NCBI RefSeq assembly: GCF_001601825.1
Contig: NZ_LUJK01000004.1
Location: forward strand, 35,230-99,229
Source of the DNA: Limnobacter sp. CACIAM 66H1
Lineage (GTDB): Bacteria > Pseudomonadota > Gammaproteobacteria > Burkholderiales > Burkholderiaceae_B
DNA: 64,000 nucleotides
Direction: 5' to 3'
Under the pieces are notes generated by a model. It ran no database searches. It was given only the letters and a program-made list of their open reading frames with translations, and was not told the origin of the DNA. This document shows positions 9,199 through 18,241 of this stretch, in pieces (the stretch's first letter is position 1; each line of letters opens with the position of its first letter). A program made the translations under genes and the position numbers.

Positions 9199-10881
9199 TT
9201 ATTCGATTGCAGTGGCAGATTTGCTCGAAGAAGTTTGATCCACCCGTCTCCACGCACTCACCAGCGCCATCAGGCTGGCCGTGGTGATGTTGTCGTGAAA
9301 CCCCACACCGAACTTGCTGCCGGGCATGTTGGGTACGCTTACCTCAATAATGGCCATGGCTTTTGATTTGGCACCCTGGCCGACGCTGCGTTCCTCAAAC
9401 CCCACAATGTCCATGGGCACACCAAGGGCTTGCACAGCGGCATCCAGGGGGCCGTTGCCCACACCTTCAAGGCGAATGGTTTCACCTCGCTGTTGTACGG
9501 TAATCTCAATGCCTTGGCCACCTTCGGCATCAAACACTTTGTGGCTGATGTAGCGCGGCTGGCTGTCGTTGTTTTGCAAGTAGGTTTGCTCGAACAGTGC
9601 CCACAGGGCAGGCGACGTCATTTCCGCAGCTGTGCTGTCGCTGACCTTTTGTACCACGCCTGAAAATTCCACCTGCATGCGGCGTGGCATGACCACACCA
9701 TGTTCACGTTCCAGAATGTAGGCAATGCCGCCTTTGCCAGACTGACTGTTGACACGAATCACGCTGTCGTAGGTGCGGCCCACATCCACCGGGTCGATGG
9801 GCAGGTAGGGTACCTCCCAAATGGCATCGGGCTTTTGAATATCGAACCCCTTTTTGATGGCATCCTGGTGCGAACCGGAAAAAGCGGTGTACACCAAATC
9901 GCCCACATAAGGGTGGCGTGGATGAATCGGCAACTGCGTGCAACTTTCCACCACTCGGGCCACTGCGTTGATGTCGGAGAAATCAAGGTTCGGGTGCACA
10001 CCTTGGGTGTACATGTTCAAGGCCAAAGTCACGATATCGACATTGCCGCATCGTTCGCCATTGCCGAACAGGCAACCTTCAACACGTTGCGCGCCAGCCA
10101 TCATGGCCAGTTCGGCGGTGGCCACACCCGTGCCGCGGTCATTGTGTGGGTGCACGGAAAGCACCACATGCTCACGACGGGCAAGGTGTCGGTTCATCCA
10201 CTCAATTTGATCGGCGAACACATTGGGTGTGCTCCATTCCACGGTGGTGGGCAGGTTGATGATGATCTTGCGATTCGGCCCTGCATTCCACGCTTCAATG
10301 GCGGTGTTGCAAGCCTGCAAGGCCACATCCAGTTCCGTCATGTTGAAACACTCGGGCGAGTACTGCAAAACCCACTGTGTTTCCGGGTGAGCATCGGTGA
10401 GTTCTTTCACTTTTTGCACGCGCTTGTTCACCATGTCGATCACTTCGGGCACAGTCATGCGGAACACCGTATTTCTCCACACGGGTGCGGTGGAGTTGTA
10501 GATGTGGACGATGGCGCTTTTGGCACCAATCACCGATTCCACTGTTCGCTCAATGAGGTCATCACGAGCCTGGGTCATGACCATGGGGGTGACATCGTTC
10601 GGAATTAAATCGTTGTCGATCAAATGCCGTACCACGTCGAAGTCGATTTGAGAGGCGGCCGGAAAACCCACCTCAATTTCCTTGAAGCCAATGCGCACCA
10701 ATTCCTTGAAGAAGTCCAGTTTGGTTGCCACGCTCATGGGCTCAAAAATCGCCTGGTTGCCGTCGCGCAAATCAGTGCTTAACCAGATTGGCGCTTGTTC
10801 AATGGCCTTGTTGGGCCAGGTTCTGTCGGGCAGGTCCACTTTGTAAGCGGGGCGATATTTGGTGGCGGGGTTCTTCAACAT
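9199..10881 (-). CDS. leuA: 2-isopropylmalate synthase (LeuA type 2)
   Basis: A 560-residue enzyme for the committed step of leucine synthesis: acetyl-CoA plus 2-oxoisovalerate to 2-isopropylmalate. The N-terminal TIM barrel shows the metal/substrate motif TDLRDGNQA (residues 36-44) and the second metal site HPHNDRG; the C-terminal part is the leucine-sensing LeuA dimer regulatory domain. The length and the N-terminal RPAYKVDLPDRTWP-like start mark the long form also seen in actinobacteria and many proteobacteria. An Lrp-family regulator is divergently encoded 141 bp away and may control it. Confidence 0.95.
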   Translation of the reverse strand: MLKNPATKYRPAYKVDLPDRTWPNKAIEQAPIWLSTDLRDGNQAIFEPMSVATKLDFFKELVRIGFKEIEVGFPAASQIDFDVVRHLIDNDLIPNDVTPMVMTQARDDLIERTVESVIGAKSAIVHIYNSTAPVWRNTVFRMTVPEVIDMVNKRVQKVKELTDAHPETQWVLQYSPECFNMTELDVALQACNTAIEAWNAGPNRKIIINLPTTVEWSTPNVFADQIEWMNRHLARREHVVLSVHPHNDRGTGVATAELAMMAGAQRVEGCLFGNGERCGNVDIVTLALNMYTQGVHPNLDFSDINAVARVVESCTQLPIHPRHPYVGDLVYTAFSGSHQDAIKKGFDIQKPDAIWEVPYLPIDPVDVGRTYDSVIRVNSQSGKGGIAYILEREHGVVMPRRMQVEFSGVVQKVSDSTAAEMTSPALWALFEQTYLQNNDSQPRYISHKVFDAEGGQGIEITVQQRGETIRLEGVGNGPLDAAVQALGVPMDIVGFEERSVGQGAKSKAMAIIEVSVPNMPGSKFGVGFHDNITTASLMALVSAWRRVDQTSSSKSATAIE

Positions 10882-10944
10882 GCTTCGTTGGCCTGAAAGG
10901 TGAATCGATTAAACACAGTGTAGGTGTTTTGAGATGAAAGATGA

Positions 10945-10974
10945 TTGCGTTTGTTGCTTGGATATTTATATAAA
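10945..10974 (+). promoter_or_regulatory. Putative sigma-70 promoter of the Lrp-type regulator
   Basis: TTGCGT at 10945-10950 and TATAAA at 10969-10974 are 18 bp apart, ending about 48 bp before the preferred ATG at 11023. The AT-rich tract around it is shared with the upstream region of divergent leuA. Confidence 0.4.
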
Positions 10975-11022
10975 TTGGCAGATAATTGCGTTGTTGGATT
11001 ATTTGAAGACATTTATAGCCAA

Positions 11023-11490
11023 ATGCAAGAGCTGGACCGCTATGACAAACGTATTTTGACCCTGCTACAGGCCGATGGGCGAATGAGCAATCAAGACCTC
11101 GCTGACGCGATTGGTTTGTCGCCATCGCCGTGTTTGCGCCGTGTCAAGGCGCTTGAAGACGCTGGCTTGATTACCGGTTACCGTGCCTTGGTGGATGCGA
11201 AAAAGCTGGGCTACAGTTTGATGGCCCTGATCTATATTTCAATGGATCAACACACGCCAGAACGCTTTGCCAGTTTTGAGGAGGCCATTGCCGCCATTCC
11301 CGAGGTGCTGGAATGTTTGCTGATTACTGGTCAGCAGGCCGATTACCAGTTGAAAGTGATTGTGGCCGACATGGATGGCTACCAGAACTTGCTGTTGAAC
11401 AAAATTACCCGTATCAAAGGTGTGACGGGCGTACACACCAGTTTCGTGTTGCGCCGGGTGGTTGATAAAACCGAGGTGCCGATAGGCTGA
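11023..11490 (+). CDS. Lrp/AsnC family transcriptional regulator
   Basis: A 155-residue regulator when started at ATG 11023, which matches the family (MQELDRYDKRIL-type start); a longer frame opens at 10945 but its first 26 residues are not family-like. The helix-turn-helix spans about residues 20-45 (DLADAIGLS followed by CLRRVKALE), and the C-terminal RAM ligand-binding domain follows. Lrp proteins form octamers or dimers that sense amino acids. Divergent orientation to leuA suggests local control of leucine synthesis, an inference. Confidence 0.88.
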   Translation: MQELDRYDKRILTLLQADGRMSNQDLADAIGLSPSPCLRRVKALEDAGLITGYRALVDAKKLGYSLMALIYISMDQHTPERFASFEEAIAAIPEVLECLLITGQQADYQLKVIVADMDGYQNLLLNKITRIKGVTGVHTSFVLRRVVDKTEVPIG

Positions 11491-11499
11491 TTTGAACAA

Positions 11500-12132
11500 T
11501 CAGTTTTGCAGCATGTTTTGAATCATCATGCCGCCGCCGCCAATGAGTACACCGAAGTACACGATTGAGGCCACATTGGCCAGATGCCCCAAGAGCACCG
11601 CAGCACCGTCGCGTTGAATCAGGCCCACTGCCAGAAAAAGCAAGGCAATGCCGGGCACTGTATTGGAAAACGGAATGAAGCCAAACGGGGCCATCAGCAA
11701 CACGGCGCCCAGAATAAGACCCCCATCATTGATGAGGTTCATGCCTCGACCTGTGGTTAGCCAGGCCATGCGATGCGGTTTGCTGATCTTTTCAAGGCGC
11801 GGAATCCACACCAAACCTTTTTCAAGTGCATTGCGTAATTTGTCTGAAGGCAGGGCGCGTTCTTTGAAGCGCTTGGGCAGCCACAATGTGCGCCCAAATA
11901 CCCGGCTGATGCCAATCAGCAAAATGGCTGCGCCAAAAATGGTGCTGACACCCGGAATGGAAACCGGCACCATGAAGACCAGCGTCAGGAATGCAACCAG
12001 CAGCAGCATGCCGTCCCGCCCTACCAGATTCAGAATTTCACCAAGGCTGACCGTGTTTGCGGGCAGTTGTGCGATCACTTGTTTGATTTGATCGCCCAGA
12101 GGCAATTCATCGAAATTGGGTGTGTTGTTCAC
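11500..12132 (-). CDS. ExoD family exopolysaccharide synthesis protein
   Basis: A 210-residue inner-membrane protein with about four hydrophobic segments (roughly residues 40-80, 130-150, 155-175 and 185-205) and the ExoD-domain pattern: an N-terminal cytosolic part (LGEILNLVGRDG) then PVSIPGVST and PFSNTVPGIALL. ExoD was found in rhizobia as affecting exopolysaccharide and alkaline tolerance; its biochemical activity is not known. It is tail-to-tail with the Lrp gene, 9 bp apart. Confidence 0.8.
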   Translation of the reverse strand: MNNTPNFDELPLGDQIKQVIAQLPANTVSLGEILNLVGRDGMLLLVAFLTLVFMVPVSIPGVSTIFGAAILLIGISRVFGRTLWLPKRFKERALPSDKLRNALEKGLVWIPRLEKISKPHRMAWLTTGRGMNLINDGGLILGAVLLMAPFGFIPFSNTVPGIALLFLAVGLIQRDGAAVLLGHLANVASIVYFGVLIGGGGMMIQNMLQN

Positions 12133-12180
12133 TTCGGGTTTGGTGCTTGATTGATGAATGAGCCCACATTGTGCCCATAA

Positions 12181-12214
12181 AAAAAGCCGCTGAACTTCAG
12201 TGCAGCGGCTTTTT
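12181..12214. terminator. Bidirectional rho-independent terminator downstream of rplY
   Basis: Perfect 12-bp arms including A5 and T5 flanks (12181-12192 and 12203-12214) around a 10-nt loop. It stands 25 bp past the rplY stop, and its T tracts on both strands would work in either direction. Confidence 0.9.
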
Positions 12215-12238
12215 CGGTACTAATTGGACTTCGAGAGT

Positions 12239-12826
12239 TTACTCGTCGCCGCCTTTTGCAGCACCGGCCTTGATCTTCACTGTAACCAGTGACAGATCTT
12301 GCTGACCGTGGTTGGGAATGCCAACGCCAGCAGGCAGTTGCAAGTCAGTCACGTGTATTGAACGCTTGGTCACGTCCAGCACGCTGCAATCTACGGCGAT
12401 GAATTCAGGCAGGTCTTTGGGCAAGCATTCGATTTCGATCTGATTGGCCACAAATGTAACCTGACCGGAGTACAGCTTGACCGCTGGGCTTTCCAGGTGA
12501 CCTGAGTAGTGCAAAGGCACGTTCATGTGGATCTTCTGGTTACCGTCGATGCGCTGGAAGTCGATGTGCAGCAATTGTGGCTTGTAGGGGTGTGACTGGT
12601 AGTCACGCAACAATACCTGCTGTGACTTGCCGTCAATTTCCAGATCCAGAATGCTGGAGTGGAATTTTTCCTTTTGAATTGCGTGCCACAGGGGGTTGTG
12701 TTCAATTGACACAGCCTGAGCTTCCTGATTGGCGCCATAAACAATGCCAGGTACCTGGCCAGCACGACGCAGGCGGCGGCTCGCTCCGGAACCCTGCTCT
12801 GTGCGGGATGTTGCAACTACTTTCAT
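12239..12826 (-). CDS. rplY: 50S ribosomal protein bL25 (Ctc/TL5 form)
   Basis: A 195-residue bL25 of the long, two-domain form: an N-terminal 5S rRNA-binding domain (about 1-95, with RTEQGSGASRRLRR) and the C-terminal Ctc/TL5 beta domain. It binds 5S rRNA in the large subunit, and the long form is linked to stress resistance in other bacteria. It follows prs after about 120 bp, the standard prs-rplY pair, and ends at a strong terminator. Confidence 0.95.
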   Translation of the reverse strand: MKVVATSRTEQGSGASRRLRRAGQVPGIVYGANQEAQAVSIEHNPLWHAIQKEKFHSSILDLEIDGKSQQVLLRDYQSHPYKPQLLHIDFQRIDGNQKIHMNVPLHYSGHLESPAVKLYSGQVTFVANQIEIECLPKDLPEFIAVDCSVLDVTKRSIHVTDLQLPAGVGIPNHGQQDLSLVTVKIKAGAAKGGDE

Positions 12827-12945
12827 GTTGATTCTCCAAATTTGACTTCACCGCGACCAGTGAAACCAAGTTATGCGGCACTTAAGGGCGTCCGCAAAAA
12901 AGCCCGTAAAACTTTGTGTTCAGTCGACGAAATTAGCTGACGAAA

Positions 12946-13899
12946 TTAATCGATAAACAGCGAACTGACAGAATCAGAGCGAACAATGCGGCGAATGGTT
13001 TCGGCCAGCAGTTCATCAACACTGAGAACTCGAATGGTTTTGCTGTTGTTGGCTTCCTCGGACAAAGGAATGGTATCGGTCACCACCAGTTCGTCCAGGT
13101 CTGATTCTTCAACACGTTGAATGGCGCCACCTGACAATACAGGATGGGTACAGTAGGCCACTACCTTTTTGGCGCCGTTGGCTTTCAGTGCCGCAGCAGC
13201 TTTGCACAAGGTGTTGGCAGTGTCGACCATGTCGTCCATGATCACGCAGGTGCGGTCTTTCACGTCGCCAATAATGTTCATGACCTCTGCCACGTTGGCA
13301 CGGGGGCGACGCTTGTCGATGATTGCCAAATCACAATTCAGTCGCTTGGCCAGGGCGCGGGCGCGGACCACGCCACCTACGTCAGGTGACACAACCATCA
13401 GGTTGTCGAGGTTTTGTTTCCACACATCGCCCAGCAAAACAGGCGATGCATAAATGTTGTCTACGGGGATGTCAAAGAAGCCCTGAATTTGGTCAGCGTG
13501 CAGGTCCATGGTCAGCACACGGTCGACACCCACCACCTGCAGCATATTTGCAACCACTTTGGCTGTAATCGCCACACGTGAAGAACGCACACGGCGGTCT
13601 TGGCGGGCATAGCCGAAGTAGGGAATTGCAGCGGTAATGCGGCCTGCCGATGCGCGCTTGAGCGCGTCGATCATGACCATCATTTCCATGAGGTTGTCGT
13701 TGGTGGGTGCGCAAGTGGATTGCAGCACAAACACGTCTTTGCCGCGCACGTTTTCGTTGATCTCGACCATGACTTCACCGTCTGAGAAACGACCCACGGT
13801 GGCTTTGCCCAGCGGAATGTTCAGCTGTTTGGCCACTGATTCGGCCAATGCTGGGTTTGCATTGCCGGTGAAGATCATTAGACTGCTGTCGGTTGCCAT
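12946..13899 (-). CDS. prs: Ribose-phosphate pyrophosphokinase
   Basis: A 317-residue PRPP synthase, which transfers pyrophosphate from ATP to ribose 5-phosphate and feeds purine, pyrimidine, histidine and NAD synthesis. Family landmarks are visible: the flexible ATP loop FGYARQDRR, the ribose-phosphate signature (VVSPDVGG region), and the PRPP loop [10 protein letters not shown]. Its product is the direct substrate of HisG encoded at 37.6 kb. tRNA-Gln lies just upstream with a terminator in between. Confidence 0.96.
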   Translation of the reverse strand: MATDSSLMIFTGNANPALAESVAKQLNIPLGKATVGRFSDGEVMVEINENVRGKDVFVLQSTCAPTNDNLMEMMVMIDALKRASAGRITAAIPYFGYARQDRRVRSSRVAITAKVVANMLQVVGVDRVLTMDLHADQIQGFFDIPVDNIYASPVLLGDVWKQNLDNLMVVSPDVGGVVRARALAKRLNCDLAIIDKRRPRANVAEVMNIIGDVKDRTCVIMDDMVDTANTLCKAAAALKANGAKKVVAYCTHPVLSGGAIQRVEESDLDELVVTDTIPLSEEANNSKTIRVLSVDELLAETIRRIVRSDSVSSLFID

Positions 13900-13937
13900 T
13901 GTTTACCCCAGGGCTTGACGTGTGCGTTGGCGAAATA

Positions 13938-13967
13938 AAAAAAGGGCCAACCTGTGGCTGGCCCTTT
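13938..13967 (-). terminator. Rho-independent terminator after tRNA-Gln
   Basis: Nine-bp arms (13941-13949 and 13959-13967) are followed on the minus strand by a run of seven T (13937-13943 region). It separates the tRNA transcript from prs. Confidence 0.85.
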
Positions 13968-13972
13968 GGTTT

Positions 13973-14049
13973 TGGCAGGGGAGGAAGGACTCGAACCCTC
14001 GCATGCCGGAATCAAAATCCGGTGCCTTAACCAACTTGGCGACTCCCCT
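13973..14049 (-). tRNA. tRNA-Gln (UUG)
   Basis: A complete cloverleaf on the minus strand: acceptor stem AGGGGAG pairing with CTCCCCT, anticodon stem CCGGA/TCCGG, anticodon TTG, T-loop GGGTTCGAGTCC, discriminator G and encoded CCA (13973-13975). The length is 77 nt. It lies between ispE and prs as in many Burkholderiales. Confidence 0.97.
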
Positions 14050-14064
14050 AAAACTTTTATCGAT

Positions 14065-14982
14065 TCAGCTTGATTTGACTTTGCATTCAAACCACTGCCC
14101 ACGCTGTAATTCAGGCGCATCGGCGACTGCTGCCATTGCATTGCTAAGCTGGCTTGGGCTGGCAAACAAAGCAAACATGGCGGAGCCGGAACCTGACATT
14201 CGAATCAATTGCGGGTTGAACCTTGCAACACAATTTGAAAAAACACCAAATTGCTGTTCCCATTCAGGGTAGTTGCGTGCCACAACAGCTTGTAAAACAT
14301 TCTGTGTGTTGGCTTGCAGGCAAGCCATCAACTCACTATTCATTCGGCGGGCCGAATCGAAGACCGCTATTTTGACGTCACTTGAGTTGCGTGTCAATTG
14401 CGGATCGCTAAATATTTTGGGCGTGGGGCAAGAAAGTGGCGGTTTGTAGACAATTAAATGCCCTGAAACGCTTTGAATCGGGGTGATGACTTCACCGATG
14501 CCCTCAACAAAAGCACTGCTGTCCTGAAGAAAGAAGGGAACATCCGCCCCAAGCGCTTGGCCGATTGCAATCAGTTGTTCAGGTGTGACGGCTTGTTCGT
14601 GATGCTGTTGCAGCAGACGGAGCACGGTGGCTGCATTGCTGCTGCCCCCTCCCAAACCCGCCTGTTCGGGGACCTGCTTGCGGACATGAATGGTTACAGA
14701 GTAGCCCATGCCAATGTTGGCGTTTGCATAATAGGCCTTGCAGGCGCGAACGGTGAGGTCGATTTCTTCAGGAATATGAACGAGATCACCACTTCGTTGA
14801 ACCACCAATTCACCACTTGAATTGGTTTGCACCGACATTGAAACCTGGTCCCCAAGCGTAATTGGGCAGAAAATACTTTGAAGCAGGTGATAACCGTCAG
14901 CCCTGCGGCCTGTGATGTGCAAAAACAGATTGATTTTCGCGGGCGAAAAGGCCGATAGTTCGGCCAGGCTGTTGAGGTTCAC
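14065..14982 (-). CDS. ispE: 4-diphosphocytidyl-2-C-methyl-D-erythritol kinase
   Basis: A 305-residue GHMP kinase for the fourth step of the MEP isoprenoid pathway, phosphorylating CDP-methylerythritol with ATP. The substrate motif PAKINLFLHITGRRADGYH (about residues 14-32) and the ATP-binding glycine loop GLGGGSSNAAT (about 113-123) are intact. The C-terminal GHMP motif SGSGSAMFAL is also present. It starts 3 bp after lolB ends, so the TPR gene, lolB and ispE form one operon. Confidence 0.95.
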   Translation of the reverse strand: MNLNSLAELSAFSPAKINLFLHITGRRADGYHLLQSIFCPITLGDQVSMSVQTNSSGELVVQRSGDLVHIPEEIDLTVRACKAYYANANIGMGYSVTIHVRKQVPEQAGLGGGSSNAATVLRLLQQHHEQAVTPEQLIAIGQALGADVPFFLQDSSAFVEGIGEVITPIQSVSGHLIVYKPPLSCPTPKIFSDPQLTRNSSDVKIAVFDSARRMNSELMACLQANTQNVLQAVVARNYPEWEQQFGVFSNCVARFNPQLIRMSGSGSAMFALFASPSQLSNAMAAVADAPELQRGQWFECKVKSS

Positions 14983-14985
14983 GCT

Positions 14986-15573
14986 TTATTTGCCCAAGGT
15001 GCCTTGCGGAATCAGGTCAATGCGACCGGAGGTCTTGTTTTCGATAAACACCACGCGGTAGCGGCCATTCTGGTTTTCCCACGACCAATTCGTGGGCAGG
15101 GTGGGCAATTCATCGGGATTGGGGTTTTCCATCCATTGCACCAAGGCTTCGGCAGGCAGTTCAACAGGGAACATGAGATCGAACAGGCTTTGCCAGTCTT
15201 TGGCCAGATAGACTCGACCGTCCGCAGCCCGGACTTCATAAAAATTACCCAGGCGCTTGGCGCTACCCAGCGAAGGCCCCAGTGTGGAATTGACTTCAAG
15301 ATAGGCAATTTCAGGAGCCTGGCTCGGCCCGGACCGACCCGAGCGCCATTCATAGGTGCCAGAAATGGAATCGGCCTCCATTTTTCCGTCGGCTTGCTCC
15401 ACTTTCCAGATCAGCCCAAAGCGCCCGTAATGGCAGCTCGACTGAATCGACTTGCAATCGACTTCAGTGCTTGGATTTTGGCCCACGGTGCTGCAGGCGG
15501 CCAAGCTTGCGCTGATCAAGCCGATACAGGCCAGGCGCAATGATGATAAAGACATGAACTTAAATTTCCTCAA
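14986..15573 (-). CDS. lolB: Outer-membrane lipoprotein localisation protein LolB
   Basis: A 195-residue lipoprotein with a signal peptide and lipobox LAAC (Cys27). LolB accepts lipoproteins from LolA at the inner face of the outer membrane. The mature part has the beta-barrel pattern with GRFGLIWKVEQADGK and YEWRSGRSG-like strands. The first ATG (15573) overlaps the TPR gene by 14 bp; an ATG six codons later (15555) is also possible and leaves a shorter signal peptide. Confidence 0.88.
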   Translation of the reverse strand: MRKFKFMSLSSLRLACIGLISASLAACSTVGQNPSTEVDCKSIQSSCHYGRFGLIWKVEQADGKMEADSISGTYEWRSGRSGPSQAPEIAYLEVNSTLGPSLGSAKRLGNFYEVRAADGRVYLAKDWQSLFDLMFPVELPAEALVQWMENPNPDELPTLPTNWSWENQNGRYRVVFIENKTSGRIDLIPQGTLGK

Positions 15574-17338
15574 CCTGTTGAACCAGTTTCTTCAATGCTT
15601 TGCTGTCGGGGTATCGAACGGTCAAGCGGTTCCCAAGTTGACGCGCTTCCTCTTTCTTGCCCGCTTTTAGCAAGACCTCGAGCAAATGCAGGCCAATTTC
15701 CTCATCCTGGCGCAGATCGAATGCTTTTTTCAAGGTTGCTTCGGCGCTGTCCAGCTTGCCCAATCGGTAATGCACCCAGCCCAGAGAATCAAGAATGAAG
15801 GGATCGTTGGGCGCAAGTTCAACTGCCTTTTTAATCAACTCATAAGCTTCGTCAAGCCGAACGTTGTTCTCCGCCCAGGTGTAGCCCAGCGCATTGTATC
15901 CGTGTGGGTTTTCCGGGCGAACCGCGATGAGGCGCTTGAGGAATTGTTCAACACGTGGCAGGTCGTCTTGCCGCTCGGCAACCATGGCACGCTCATACAG
16001 CAGGTCTGGCTGATCCGGAAATTTGAGCAAGGCCAGTTCTAGCTCGGTGGCAGCCTCGGCAGGGGCTTTTTGCGACTCAGCCAGTTGCGATTTCGCAAGA
16101 GCGAGCCGCACGGACTCATCTTCGTTTTTGGGTTTGAACTGGTTCAGAACCCGCTTGGCTGACAGGGCATTGCCCTGTTTTTCGAACAAGGCCGACTTTT
16201 TCAGCTGGACATCCAGGTTGTCGGCGGCGTTCGGTGTGGTGTCGAGCCATTTCAGGGCCGCTACGTAATCTTTACGCTCAAGCGCCATGTCGGACAGGGT
16301 GGCATGAATCAGCGATTCATTCTGGCGCTCGGCGGGTGTGGTTTTGTCCAGATAAATCTTGAAATGCTGTTCGGCGGCTTTGTAGTCCTTGAGCTGAGTG
16401 AGCACAAAACCCTGACTGGAGTACAGGGGAATGTTGTCCGGTTGTAGTTCAATCATTTCCGCAAAACGTTGACGTGCCTGTGCCCACTGCCCGAGTTGGG
16501 TGTGATTGCGGGCCAGGTACAGGCGAGCACCAAACCAGTTGGGGTGTTGTTGCACCTGCTCATTCACCATTTGCATGGCGGCATCCAGGTTGCCGTCACG
16601 TTTTTCCATGAACTGGGCCATCAGCACATAAAAACGTTCCTGTGGCGATTTGCGCAATACGTTTTCCATGTGGCCCACAGCCTGTGGGTACAACTCGGAG
16701 TTGTTGGCAAGTTGGGCCAACAGGGTTTGCGCCTCAAGATCATCTGGATTGTTGCCAAACAGCTCAATACCGGTTTGATAGGCCTTGTTTTTGTCGGGGA
16801 TGCGTTGGAGCATGTCCAGCGCAACCTTTTCGCTGCTGGAGCCGCCGAGCCCCGGGTTGGCAGTCTCAGCAGCTTTCACATCGGCCAAAAAAGCCCGGAG
16901 TGCGGGCATTGCTTGATCAACGCGGTTGGTGCCTAGTTGCAGCAGCATGATGGAGCGGCTGGCCTGCTTGTCGCCGGGCGACAATTCAGACCACACCTGC
17001 GCGGCATTCAAGGCCAGGTCCAACTGGCCTTCGGCAAGGCTGATCTCGACAGCCCGTTTCGCCAGCTCGGGATTGCGTTGCTGTTTGGCTGCTTCGGTGT
17101 AGGCCAGCGTGGCAGAATACGTGTCGCCTCGCTGACTGGCAATTTCAGCAGTGAGCAGGGCAAACAGCGGGTCTTGTTTCACCATGTCGGCCACGCGGGC
17201 TTCGTAGGCTTTTTGCTCGGCAGACATCGGCGGCACTGCCGGCTCGCCTTGATCCGCGGGCACGGTGGCGCAGCCTGTGGTCAGGCTGGCTGCCAGAAAA
17301 AATACCGGGCCTGCGATGGTCCATTTAAAACAAGTCAT
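15560..17338 (-). CDS. Tetratricopeptide repeat lipoprotein
   Basis: A protein of about 592 residues made almost wholly of TPR helices, with classical TPR units near the C-terminus (positions about 475-560 contain NALGYTWAEN and DSLGWVHYRLG). The N-terminus has a lipoprotein signal with lipobox TTGC, so it should be a periplasm-facing lipoprotein. I prefer ATG 17338; an in-frame ATG at 17371 adds 11 residues. It heads the TPR-lolB-ispE operon and is probably a scaffold for envelope complexes, but no partner can be named. Confidence 0.82.
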   Translation of the reverse strand: MTCFKWTIAGPVFFLAASLTTGCATVPADQGEPAVPPMSAEQKAYEARVADMVKQDPLFALLTAEIASQRGDTYSATLAYTEAAKQQRNPELAKRAVEISLAEGQLDLALNAAQVWSELSPGDKQASRSIMLLQLGTNRVDQAMPALRAFLADVKAAETANPGLGGSSSEKVALDMLQRIPDKNKAYQTGIELFGNNPDDLEAQTLLAQLANNSELYPQAVGHMENVLRKSPQERFYVLMAQFMEKRDGNLDAAMQMVNEQVQQHPNWFGARLYLARNHTQLGQWAQARQRFAEMIELQPDNIPLYSSQGFVLTQLKDYKAAEQHFKIYLDKTTPAERQNESLIHATLSDMALERKDYVAALKWLDTTPNAADNLDVQLKKSALFEKQGNALSAKRVLNQFKPKNEDESVRLALAKSQLAESQKAPAEAATELELALLKFPDQPDLLYERAMVAERQDDLPRVEQFLKRLIAVRPENPHGYNALGYTWAENNVRLDEAYELIKKAVELAPNDPFILDSLGWVHYRLGKLDSAEATLKKAFDLRQDEEIGLHLLEVLLKAGKKEEARQLGNRLTVRYPDSKALKKLVQQVEEI

Positions 17339-17415
17339 ACTGTTGAACCCAATGAAAACTGGTGAATCCACTTTATTTTTATCACATTAACAGATGCGCG
17401 TGCGCGCTTTAGCTT

Positions 17416-18234
17416 ATGCCTGAATTACCCGAGGTAGAAATCACCAAAAGAGGCGTAGACCTTCACTTTACAGGGCAGCGCCTGCTGGCTTGCACTGTGA
17501 GGCAACCCCGTTTGCGTTGGCCTGTGCCCGTGGAAGTGCAAAGTTGTGTAAAGCATATATTGCAAGGTGTGGAGCGTCGGTCGAAATACATGCTCATGGA
17601 CTTTGGGGCGCAGGTGTTGGTGGTGCATTTGGGCATGTCGGGTTCACTGAAAATCGTAAACGCCAGCACCCCTTGGGACAAACACGATCACATTGAATGG
17701 AACTTCGGGGACAAGGTGTTGCGCTACAACGATCCGCGTCGCTTTGGGAGCGTGGAGTACGTCGAAAAAGTGCCTGGTTGGGAACACAGTTTTATACGGT
17801 TTGCAAAACTGGGGCCCGAGCCTTTCAGTGAGGCATTCACGCCCGACTCGTTTTTCAAGGCCACGCGAGGCAAAAAGGTGTCGATCAAGGCCTTGCTGTT
17901 AAGTGGGTTTGCTGTAGTTGGCGTGGGCAATATTTACGCATGCGAGGCCTTGTTTCGAAGTGCGATTCGCCCGGGTAAAGCAGCAGGGCGCTTAAGCAAG
18001 GCGAATGTACAGGCCTTGCATGCAGCGGTTGTGGCCGTGTTGACAGAGGCGATTGAGCGGGGTGGTTCAACTTTGCGTAATTTTCAGGCCATTGATGGCG
18101 AGCTGGGTCATTTTCAATTGCATTGTGATGTTTACGGCCGCGAGGGGCAGCCCTGCAAGCGCTGTGGCGCAACGGTAAAGAGGCGTGTGATGAATCAGCG
18201 AAGCACGTTTTATTGCGCGCAATGTCAGGAATGA
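17416..18234 (+). CDS. mutM: Formamidopyrimidine-DNA glycosylase (Fpg)
   Basis: A 272-residue glycosylase/AP lyase that removes 8-oxoguanine and formamidopyrimidines. The catalytic N-terminal Pro2-Glu3 is intact (MPELPEVE), the conserved lysine lies in RRSKYMLM (about residue 57), and the C-terminal zinc finger has CKRC and CAQC pairs around the DNA-binding arginine in NQRSTFYC. The initiator Met must be removed to expose Pro2. It is followed after 7 bp by mutY, so both arms of 8-oxoG repair share a transcript. Confidence 0.97.
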   Translation: MPELPEVEITKRGVDLHFTGQRLLACTVRQPRLRWPVPVEVQSCVKHILQGVERRSKYMLMDFGAQVLVVHLGMSGSLKIVNASTPWDKHDHIEWNFGDKVLRYNDPRRFGSVEYVEKVPGWEHSFIRFAKLGPEPFSEAFTPDSFFKATRGKKVSIKALLLSGFAVVGVGNIYACEALFRSAIRPGKAAGRLSKANVQALHAAVVAVLTEAIERGGSTLRNFQAIDGELGHFQLHCDVYGREGQPCKRCGATVKRRVMNQRSTFYCAQCQE

Positions 18235-18241
18235 GCGAGCC

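Noticed and set aside
9700..10608. 302-codon plus-strand open frame inside leuA
   Set aside because: It is antisense to a fully conserved leuA and its His/Val-rich composition is typical of a shadow frame.
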